The notes below the pieces were generated by a model. It searched no databases. It saw only the letters and a program-made list of their open reading frames with translations, and was not told the DNA's origin. Shown here one piece after another: positions 1-5,075 of a stretch of DNA of 7,454 nt. Source of the DNA: Flammeovirgaceae bacterium UBA4659 (GTDB lineage: Bacteria > Bacteroidota > Bacteroidia > Cytophagales > Cyclobacteriaceae); the NCBI GenBank assembly GCA_002405445.1, contig DHLV01000174.1, positions 22,845 through 30,298 on the forward strand, read 5' to 3'. Made by a program: the position numbers and the translations under genes. Position 1 is the first letter of the stretch; the number at the start of each line of letters is the position of its first letter.

Positions 1-196
1 CTTCGCGAAACGAATCGATGTACTTGTGGATTTTGATGAACACTTCTTGGGTCAAATCATCGGCATCGTCATGGTCGATGACCATTTTGCGTACATGCCA
101 ATATACCCGCTTCTGGTAGGTGCGCACGAGCATATTGAACCCGTAATTGCGGGTTTCGATGTTGCGTATTTTTAAGAGGAGGTCCTTGTCTTCCAA
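1..196 (-). CDS. ECF-type RNA polymerase sigma factor, N-terminal part (cut by window edge)
   Basis: The minus strand reads 65 codons of a sigma-70 family ECF factor before the window ends. Visible is region 2: an N-terminal helix (LEDKDLLLKIRNIETRNY), the 2.1-type stretch GFNMLVRTYQKRVYWHVRKM, and the 2.2 core-binding stretch DADDLTQEVFIKIHKYI. Regions 2.4 and 4, which read the -10 and -35 elements, lie outside. The start is taken as TTG at 196, because an in-frame TAA sits at 221-223 and no ATG or GTG lies between; the next Met (in FNML) would remove part of region 2.1. A non-standard start such as ATC a few codons upstream cannot be excluded. No anti-sigma partner is visible here. The gene has the same orientation as serC but is separated from it by 311 bases, so it probably has its own promoter. 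Family assignment is firm; its regulon cannot be told. Confidence 0.85.
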   Translation of the reverse strand, partial: MEDKDLLLKIRNIETRNYGFNMLVRTYQKRVYWHVRKMVIDHDDADDLTQEVFIKIHKYIDSFRE

Positions 197-226
197 GTGG
201 ATGAGCCGAAAATCAGTTTGTTAGAC

Positions 227-253
227 GAAAGTTAGGGAAAAGGTTTAACCAAA
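227..253 (-). promoter_or_regulatory. Weak Bacteroidota-type promoter candidate for the sigma factor gene
   Basis: On the minus strand TAACTTTC (227-234) matches the Bacteroidota -7 consensus TAnnTTTG at all defined positions but the last, and a TTTG (250-253) lies upstream. The spacer is only 15 bases, shorter than the roughly 17-23 normally reported, so this is tentative. Confidence 0.2.
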
Positions 254-284
254 AATTGCTGCAGATTTACTGATTTATGTTTTT

Positions 285-296
285 CATCAATTGATG
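285..296. promoter_or_regulatory. Perfect 12-bp palindrome, possible operator
   Basis: CATCAATTGATG is a perfect dyad. It lies about 30 bases upstream of the candidate -33 element of the sigma factor gene, a position suitable for an activator or repressor dimer. No known operator family is recognised, and a 12-bp palindrome can occur by chance. Confidence 0.25.
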
Positions 297-370
297 CCTT
301 GTAGGTGTTTGCGCAACTCTCCAGACCCTGGCTACAGTGTCTGTCAAGTACTTTACATCTTATTGCAGAA

Positions 371-397
371 GATGTCTCGCTATCGCTCGATATGACA
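371..397. repeat. Intergenic hairpin repeat, copy A
   Basis: This 27-base unit matches 460-486 at 23 of 27 positions in direct orientation. Its centre forms a 5-bp stem with a 2-base loop, TATCG-CT-CGATA (381-392), and it ends in ATGACA. Its first 10 bases also pair with 406-416 (one bulged base), giving a second, mutually exclusive fold. The general form resembles the small palindromic intergenic repeats that are common in Bacteroidota genomes; that resemblance is from memory. Confidence 0.6.
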
Positions 398-421
398 TTA
401 GGAGGGCGAGACAATCTTTTT

Positions 422-486
422 TGTCATGCCGAGGTACGAGGCTTCCTTTTACCGTAAATGATGTCTCACTGTCGTTCGACATGACA
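422..486. repeat. 65-base element bounded by terminal inverted repeats
   Basis: TGTCATG (422-428) pairs exactly with CATGACA (480-486). After one mismatch the pairing continues for three more base pairs (430-432 with 476-478). Copy B forms the right end of this element. A degenerate counterpart may span 342-397 (TGTCA to TGACA), which would make two tandem elements. This is the shape of a non-autonomous palindromic repeat rather than a terminator, because no T-run follows on the minus strand, where serC transcription arrives. Confidence 0.45.
460..486. repeat. Intergenic hairpin repeat, copy B
   Basis: Second copy of the 27-base unit. Its central hairpin is TGTCG-TT-CGACA (470-481). All four differences from copy A are transitions; two of them swap an A-T pair for a G-C pair within the stem and one lies in the loop. 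Confidence 0.6.
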
Positions 487-507
487 AACCATAAAAAAGG
501 AAACCAT

Positions 508-1584
508 CTAGTAAATTTCGTTCAAAGCATCGACCAGCAATTCATACTGCTCCTTTGAGTGTGCCGGGAAGTTGGCAAACCGCAGGTGCGTTTTCTTCAA
601 CTCGCCATAGCCATCGCCCGGGTACAGGCCCTGCGCTTCAAGTTGTTTACGAACGGTTTCTGTGTGCTCGCCACAATGCGCAATGATTACGGTGGGCGAA
701 CGCCAGGCTGTATCTGTCACAAAAGGTTTGATCAGCGCATGTTGTTGTAAGGTTTGGTACAGCAACGTGGATTTATACTCTGTTTCTCTGCGGATAATGT
801 GAATACCGCGATGTAGAAAATCTTCCGCCACATAACCCAATGTATAAATGGCCAGCATGTTAGGCGTGGCAGGCGTTTGGTTCTTCAGCGTAAACTCATG
901 CAAACTCAAGAGGCTGTGGTACGAGCCCGCATTGACACCTGTGGCTTGCACCTTTTTGGCTTTTTCTACGCAGCGGTTGTTGTAGATCCACACGCCCAGT
1001 CCGGCCGGCATGCCGAACCCTTTCTGTACTGAAAAGAAAACGGAGTCAATGTGATCAAAATTGAAAGCAGGGTAGGGTACCGATGAAACGGCATCAACAA
1101 TAATCAACGCATTTGGAAATTGTGCACGCACGTTTGCCATGTAAGTAAGCGGCATGGCAACGCCTGTGCTGGTTTCATTATGGGTGAGCGCGATCAGCTC
1201 AGGCTCATTGGCCGCAATTATCGGTTCAAAGCCTTTTCCGGATGGCACTTCTATTTTGGTTGCTTTCTTTTTTTGCTGAAGGGCAGTCTCGAAAAACTTT
1301 TTCGAAAATGCCCCATTGACCAGGTGCAAGCAGTTTTCGATTACCAAGCTTTGAATGGACCGCTCCCACACCTCGCTGGCTGAGGTGGTGAAGGCGATGT
1401 GAAAATGATCGGGCACCGAAATCAGTTGGCGCAGGTTAGCAACCGTGCGCTGATAGGCATGTTGAAATTCTTTACTTCGGTGCGAGATGGAGGGAAACCC
1501 CTCACGAAATGCCTTGCGGGTATGGTCTTCTACCGTGAAAAAAAGTTGAGAGGGGCCCGGGGCGAAATCTGCAGCTTTGGTCAT
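508..1584 (-). CDS. serC: Phosphoserine aminotransferase (class-V PLP enzyme)
   Basis: A 358-residue fold-type I PLP aminotransferase of class V. In the phosphorylated serine pathway it converts 3-phosphohydroxypyruvate and glutamate to phosphoserine and 2-oxoglutarate in the cytoplasm. Seen in the sequence: an N-terminal FAPGPSQLF (7-15) substrate-loop motif, SISHRSKEF (32-40), TTSASEVWE (66-74) of the cofactor-phosphate region, D164 in IIVDAVSS contacting the PLP ring nitrogen, and Schiff-base lysine K188 in SVQKGFGMPAG. The C-terminal HLRFANFPAHS (333-343) fits this group. Length agrees with SerC (about 360). The start is ATG at 1584, with a good -7 element just upstream. Some class-V members are alanine-glyoxylate transaminases, but the serine dehydrogenase/phosphatase encoded nearby on the same strand favours SerC. 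The two are separated by about 1.55 kb carrying two plus-strand genes. Confidence 0.88.
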   Translation of the reverse strand: MTKAADFAPGPSQLFFTVEDHTRKAFREGFPSISHRSKEFQHAYQRTVANLRQLISVPDHFHIAFTTSASEVWERSIQSLVIENCLHLVNGAFSKKFFETALQQKKKATKIEVPSGKGFEPIIAANEPELIALTHNETSTGVAMPLTYMANVRAQFPNALIIVDAVSSVPYPAFNFDHIDSVFFSVQKGFGMPAGLGVWIYNNRCVEKAKKVQATGVNAGSYHSLLSLHEFTLKNQTPATPNMLAIYTLGYVAEDFLHRGIHIIRRETEYKSTLLYQTLQQHALIKPFVTDTAWRSPTVIIAHCGEHTETVRKQLEAQGLYPGDGYGELKKTHLRFANFPAHSKEQYELLVDALNEIY

Positions 1585-1601
1585 GGGCGTGAATAAGGGC
1601 G

Positions 1602-1609
1602 CAAATTTA
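1602..1609 (-). promoter_or_regulatory. Bacteroidota -7 promoter element upstream of serC
   Basis: On the minus strand TAAATTTG is a perfect match to the Bacteroidota TAnnTTTG element and ends 17 bases before the serC ATG, implying a very short 5' leader. A TTTG lies upstream at 1623-1626, but the 13-base spacer is too short for a standard -33 element, so only the -7 part is well supported. Confidence 0.4.
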
Positions 1610-1721
1610 GTAATATGTTGTTCAAAGTTCTTGCGATCAGCGAGATGACCGTTTTCATCTATCCGCGGCTAAGATGATCAAAGTCATGGTGCCAATCGAT
1701 CGCAGGTTCTACCTTAGAGCC

Positions 1722-1961
1722 ATGAAGATTTTCAAATACCGATCGATTGCTACGTCCGCATTTTTTTTGTTTTTGAACTGCTGTCGCGAAAATTCTGATG
1801 AGGCAGTGAAAATATGTGCTTCTCGTTGTTCAGCATCTGCACCCTGGGTAGTTGAAAGTTTGGATTTGGGTAACCCCTGCTTTGCAAACCGCGACTCGTG
1901 CATCAGGTGGACTCAAACCCATGGATACGGTGGTAAGCCTTGCGTGAATTGTAGCCGGTAA
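1722..1961 (+). CDS. Small Cys-rich putative exported protein or lipoprotein
   Basis: A 79-residue protein of no family I can name. The N-terminus looks like a signal peptide: charged MKIFKYR, then a hydrophobic stretch (about 9-18, IATSAFFLFL) ending in N-C20-C21. C20 may be lipidated, although Asn at -1 is unusual for a lipobox. The remainder has six cysteines, C32-x3-C36-x16-C53-x6-C60-x13-C74-x2-C77, with a compact C-terminal block (GNPCFANRDSC, then W63 and HGYGGKPCVNC) that looks like a conserved fold rather than chance translation. Disulfides in the periplasm or a metal site through CxxxC and CxxC are both possible. Start at 1722 is preferred over ATG 1674, since the longer form buries the signal peptide behind charged residues. 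It is divergent from serC, and no promoter or RBS is evident. It could still be spurious. Confidence 0.5.
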   Translation: MKIFKYRSIATSAFFLFLNCCRENSDEAVKICASRCSASAPWVVESLDLGNPCFANRDSCIRWTQTHGYGGKPCVNCSR

Positions 1962-2242
1962 ACCGCTGAATGCATGGTGAGACAGTGGTGAGTATCTGCT
2001 GTTTTTCGTGCCTATGATACAACCAAGTATAGGTTTCCACAGTTTTGGGTGATGGGTTAGAGGATTCCTCACGGGTTTGTTTTGGTTCCGGTAATCATTG
2101 ATCAAAGCGGATTGGCACTATTGAAAGTAGCCTGATATTACTTATTTTTACAGCGAAATCCACTCGGGTTTGGGACACGTTTTTGGAACTTAACAATAAA
2201 AACAATACCGAGTGAAGCTGCTTTTCAAAATCAGGCCTCATG

Positions 2243-2259
2243 CTGGCGGTTGCCGTCAG
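2243..2259 (+). repeat. Compact hairpin in the lipoprotein upstream region
   Basis: CTGGCGG (2243-2249) and CCGTCAG (2253-2259) form a 7-bp stem, with one G-T wobble, closed by a TTG loop. No T-run follows, so it is not an intrinsic terminator. A perfect 9-base direct repeat lies on both sides. Confidence 0.35.
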
Positions 2260-2297
2260 TACCTCGACCAAAAATCAGGTTAACAGAAGAAGGTTGC

Positions 2298-2349
2298 GAA
2301 GGGTGGCAGCTCAAAACTTGTCGTAATATGGGGTTCTAAAACACCCTTC
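2298..2349 (+). repeat. 8-bp inverted repeat upstream of the lipoprotein gene
   Basis: GAAGGGTG and CACCCTTC are perfect inverted arms around a 36-base loop, ending 32 bases before the lipoprotein ATG. A near-direct repeat, AAACTTGT followed by C/A and GT (2314-2324 and 2351-2361), is interleaved with them. It could be a leader stem or a protein-binding site; chance is not excluded. Confidence 0.25.
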
Positions 2350-2381
2350 CAAACTTGTAGTGGATTTTGCTTTTTTTACCG

Positions 2382-3152
2382 ATGAGAGCACTGTCTTTTT
2401 TTGCGTTGGCGTTGGCGCTGGTCGGATGCGGACCGGATTTGGAAGCGGACAAATACGCCATTGGCAGTGTGCAGTGGCAAGACCTTGAGGACTATTCATT
2501 CCACTATGACAATGGGAAACTGCGATCCATTTCGGTTACTGATGGCACGTCAATCCAATATCAATATTTCAATGATTCCGTTCAGGTGCGGTTTGTGAGC
2601 GCTGGCGGTGTTGTCACACGTTTTACAACACTTGTTTTTACGGTAGCGGAAACGCTCTCGAAACTAAGAACCCGGTGGCGTTACAATGGCGTTTTTTACA
2701 GAGACTCGATATTGTTCAATCAAATCAACTTCAAGCTGCAATCGATCACATGGAAGGGCGTTAGTTACGCGGTTTCATTTAGAGACGAAAATATTACGAA
2801 TATCAGAAGAAATGTCGTTGCACTTGGAAACGTTGATCTCAGCTATGATCAGGTCACCAACCCGTTCAGGGGAGTTTACTGGGTGGATGAATTTATCAAG
2901 GTAAACCAGTCGGGTGCCCCCACCATACAATTCAACGCAATAGCGCGTTACTTTTCGGCAAATAACATCGCGTATTCTGAGGGAACTATTTTTTCAACGA
3001 AGCTGAAAGAGAAGTACACTTACAACTATCTGTATGGAATTTTGCCAAAGTCGGTCAATAAAGATGAGGAATTGAATAAAACCGTAACCATCGATTTGAT
3101 TTACATCGCCCTGATTGTTTACAAAAGAAGAGACCCTAGTACAGCACCCTGA
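2382..3152 (+). CDS. Putative surface lipoprotein with YD-type beta-rich repeats
   Basis: A 256-residue protein with a clear lipoprotein signal: MRALSFFALALALVGC, with lipobox LVGC and lipidated C16. The mature part is rich in alternating strands. It has a YD-like unit at 37-51 (DYSFHYDNGKLRSIS), further strand pairs such as QYQYFNDSVQVRF (59-71), YAVSFRDENITNI (129-141) and VDLSYDQVTNPFRG (151-164), and KYTYNYLYGILPKS (211-224) near the end. This pattern, with the NPF motif, is familiar from uncharacterised Bacteroidota lipoproteins related to YD/RHS-like beta units; function is unknown. An outer-membrane location is likely but inferred. Start ATG 2382 is chosen over an in-frame TTG at 2367, because the shorter form gives the standard signal peptide. 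The gene overlaps the convergent serBA gene tail-to-tail by 17 bases. Confidence 0.75.
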   Translation: MRALSFFALALALVGCGPDLEADKYAIGSVQWQDLEDYSFHYDNGKLRSISVTDGTSIQYQYFNDSVQVRFVSAGGVVTRFTTLVFTVAETLSKLRTRWRYNGVFYRDSILFNQINFKLQSITWKGVSYAVSFRDENITNIRRNVVALGNVDLSYDQVTNPFRGVYWVDEFIKVNQSGAPTIQFNAIARYFSANNIAYSEGTIFSTKLKEKYTYNYLYGILPKSVNKDEELNKTVTIDLIYIALIVYKRRDPSTAP

Positions 3153-5064
3153 ACTTGATGGTGTGCTCAATGGCTCGTAGGTCTTTGATGACATCTTTGT
3201 GATACTCCTTGTTGATGTCCGTAATCACGTAACCAATATGCTCGTTCGTTTTTAGATATTGGCCAACAATGTTAATGCCACGATCAGCCAGTACTTTGTT
3301 GATTTGTGCCAAAATGCCTGGCACATTATTGTGGATGTGTATCAAACGATGTGCATTTTCTAGCGTGGGTAGCGTGAGGTTTGGAAAATTTACACTATTG
3401 CTGGTACTGCCGGTGTTGATATAATCCATCATCTTGCCCGGTACAAAATTGCCAATGTTTTCTTGTGCCTCGCTGGTGCTGCCGCCAATATGCGGAGACA
3501 AAATGGTGTTGGGCAAGCCCCGCAACTCAGATACAAATTCTTCATCGTTGCTGATGGGTTCGTATGGAAATACGTCAACAGAGCAGCCTGCCACCTTACC
3601 GCTTAGTATGCTTGCGCGCAAGGCTTTTACGTCTACCACGTGGCCGCGGCTTAAATTCAAAAAGATCACCCCTTTCTTCATCCAATTGAATTCTGCCTCT
3701 CCAATCAGGTTGGTGTTGGCTTCGCGGCCATCTACATGCAGTGTTACCACATCCGCTTGCGCGAGGAGTTCTTTCAGTGACCGGCACTTGGTGGCATTGC
3801 CCAACGCCAGTTTCTCTTCGCGGTCGTAATATAAGATTTTCATGCCCAGGTTTTCGGCCAAAACAGAAAGTTGAGAACCAATATTGCCGTAGCCCACGAT
3901 CCCGAGTTTTTTGCCGCGTATTTCAAAGCTACCCTTTGCTGATTTATCCCATTTGCCTTCGTGCATTTTGGCCGACTTGTCGATGATGTTGCGCATGAGC
4001 AAGATCATTTCGGCAATGGCCAACTCTACCACCGAGCGTGTATTGCTGAAGGGTGCATTAAATACGGCTATGCCTTTTTTGGTGGCGGCTTTCAGGTCAA
4101 TTTGATTGGTGCCAATACAGAAAGCCCCAATCACCATCAAACGGTTGGCGCTATCGATCACTTTGGGTGTTACCTGGGTCTTTGAGCGTATGCCCAACAC
4201 CGACACATTTTTGATTTTTTCGCAAAGCTCATCTTCATCTAAGCCGGCCGGGTAAGATTCAACATTGAACCCTTCAGATTTCATCAGCTCGATGGCCACA
4301 GGGTGTACGTTCTCCAGCAACAGCACATTGATGCGGTTTTTTGGATAGGAGATAGCCGTGTTCAACTTGTTGAGGTACAAAAATTCATCAAGGCTTGGTG
4401 CCACATGATCGGCCTTGTTCAGCACGCTGGCGCGTTCAACGTTTTCGGTGAATGCATAAAATTTGTTGGCCAGCCCTGCGTGCTTGATTTCATAATCGGT
4501 GTAGCCATCACCAATCACGTACACATCGCCAGGCAGATTAAGCTTTTTGAGTTGTTGTACTTTTCCATTGTTGGCCGACAGCGGATTATCCAGATCGAAA
4601 CCAATCACTTTTTCGCGTTCGTCAAAAATAAATTCATTTGCTAAAATATTTTCCGATAGTATGCCGTACTCTGTTACCACAGGTTCTATGAATTCGCGAA
4701 AGCCATTACTGATGATGTAAATGTTGTTTGCGTGTGTCTCAAAAAAGTCCTTGTTGCGTTTAAAGGACTCTGAGACCATTTCTTTGAGTTTTTTCACCAA
4801 AGGAATTAAATGCCTTTTCTCAGGCTGCAAAATCTCGAGACGCTTGTCAATTGACTCACGCAGAGAAAGTTTTCCTTCCATGCCCAGGTTGGTGATTTCG
4901 GCAATTTGCTTTTTTAGCCGATCGCTGTCCGGGTACTCCTTCAGCACAATATCGGCCAGCACGTCAAACGCCTCGACTTTCGTAAATGTGCTGTCGAAAT
5001 CGATTACGAAATACCATTTGAGCTTTACATCGTTGCCCATGCGAACAAAAATAGCAACTGTCAA
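3136..5064 (-). CDS. serA: Bifunctional phosphoserine phosphatase / D-3-phosphoglycerate dehydrogenase fusion with ACT domain
   Basis: A 642-residue cytoplasmic fusion of the last and first enzymes of the phosphorylated serine pathway. Residues about 15-225 are a HAD-IB phosphatase: motif I DFDST (nucleophile D22, acid/base D24), E31 and R75 at the substrate-contact positions of M. jannaschii phosphoserine phosphatase, cap MEGKLSLRES (62-71), motif II S119 in SNGF, motif III K168, motif IV GDGYTD (185-190). After a linker, residues about 245-565 are an E. coli-type SerA: GYGNIG NAD fold (391-396) with D414 favouring NAD, and catalytic R473, E502 and H525, all offset by 233 from E. coli R240/E269/H292. 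Residues 571-642 are an ACT domain with H578, N580, G583 and N598 at the serine-contact positions. The start is TTG, 5 bases after AGGAGG; ATG 5040 is the alternative and would lose only eight residues. Confidence 0.93.
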   Translation of the reverse strand: MTVAIFVRMGNDVKLKWYFVIDFDSTFTKVEAFDVLADIVLKEYPDSDRLKKQIAEITNLGMEGKLSLRESIDKRLEILQPEKRHLIPLVKKLKEMVSESFKRNKDFFETHANNIYIISNGFREFIEPVVTEYGILSENILANEFIFDEREKVIGFDLDNPLSANNGKVQQLKKLNLPGDVYVIGDGYTDYEIKHAGLANKFYAFTENVERASVLNKADHVAPSLDEFLYLNKLNTAISYPKNRINVLLLENVHPVAIELMKSEGFNVESYPAGLDEDELCEKIKNVSVLGIRSKTQVTPKVIDSANRLMVIGAFCIGTNQIDLKAATKKGIAVFNAPFSNTRSVVELAIAEMILLMRNIIDKSAKMHEGKWDKSAKGSFEIRGKKLGIVGYGNIGSQLSVLAENLGMKILYYDREEKLALGNATKCRSLKELLAQADVVTLHVDGREANTNLIGEAEFNWMKKGVIFLNLSRGHVVDVKALRASILSGKVAGCSVDVFPYEPISNDEEFVSELRGLPNTILSPHIGGSTSEAQENIGNFVPGKMMDYINTGSTSNSVNFPNLTLPTLENAHRLIHIHNNVPGILAQINKVLADRGINIVGQYLKTNEHIGYVITDINKEYHKDVIKDLRAIEHTIKFRVLY

Positions 5065-5075
5065 CTTGCCCTCCT
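5065..5075 (-). promoter_or_regulatory. Strong Shine-Dalgarno site overlapping the MBOAT stop codon
   Basis: On the minus strand AGGAGG (5070-5075) is followed by a 5-base spacer and TTG at 5064. Its first two bases are the last two of the MBOAT TAG stop. It fixes the serBA start at TTG rather than ATG 5040 (29 bases away) and suggests termination-reinitiation coupling. Such a perfect site is uncommon in Bacteroidota. Confidence 0.6.

Larger units (their letters stand above)
197..507. other. Intergenic region between serC and the sigma factor gene
   Basis: These 311 bases hold no convincing gene; the short open frames on both strands lack recognisable protein character. They contain the perfect palindrome at 285-296, two hairpin-forming repeats at 371-397 and 460-486, and a weak promoter-like pair for the sigma factor gene. 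No clear intrinsic terminator for serC (minus strand) is seen: a minus-strand T-run at 491-496 is not preceded by a good stem. Confidence 0.7.
1962..2381. other. 420-base region without a gene, containing several inverted and direct repeats
   Basis: No frame here gives a protein of recognisable character, and I see no remnants of a known gene. Weak structure is present: an inverted repeat CACTCGG (2161-2167) with CCGAGTG (2208-2214); a compact hairpin at 2243-2259 flanked by the 9-base direct repeat AAAATCAGG (2227-2235 and 2271-2279); and an inverted repeat GAAGGGTG (2298-2305) with CACCCTTC (2342-2349) just before the lipoprotein gene. No TAnnTTTG element was found on the plus strand. It may be a long leader, a decayed gene, or an unrecognised small RNA. 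Confidence 0.6.

Noticed and set aside
371..486. CRISPR array
   Set aside because: Only two imperfect units are present, with no regular spacers and no cas genes; the pattern fits palindromic intergenic repeats.
487..507. Intrinsic terminator for serC
   Set aside because: The minus strand has a T-run here, but no convincing GC-rich stem precedes it.
1674..1721. Upstream ATG for the small Cys-rich protein
   Set aside because: It would put 16 residues, several of them charged, before the signal-peptide-like segment.
1830..2105. Minus-strand 91-codon open frame
   Set aside because: It overlaps the Cys-rich gene and non-coding DNA, and its translation has no domain, signal or family character.
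2367..2381. TTG start five codons upstream for the lipoprotein
   Set aside because: ATG at 2382 gives a standard lipoprotein signal with LVGC at the expected distance; the extension adds only hydrophobic residues from a T-rich stretch.
3434..4185. Several plus-strand open frames opposite serBA
   Set aside because: They are antisense to a highly conserved coding region and give low-complexity translations with no recognisable motifs.
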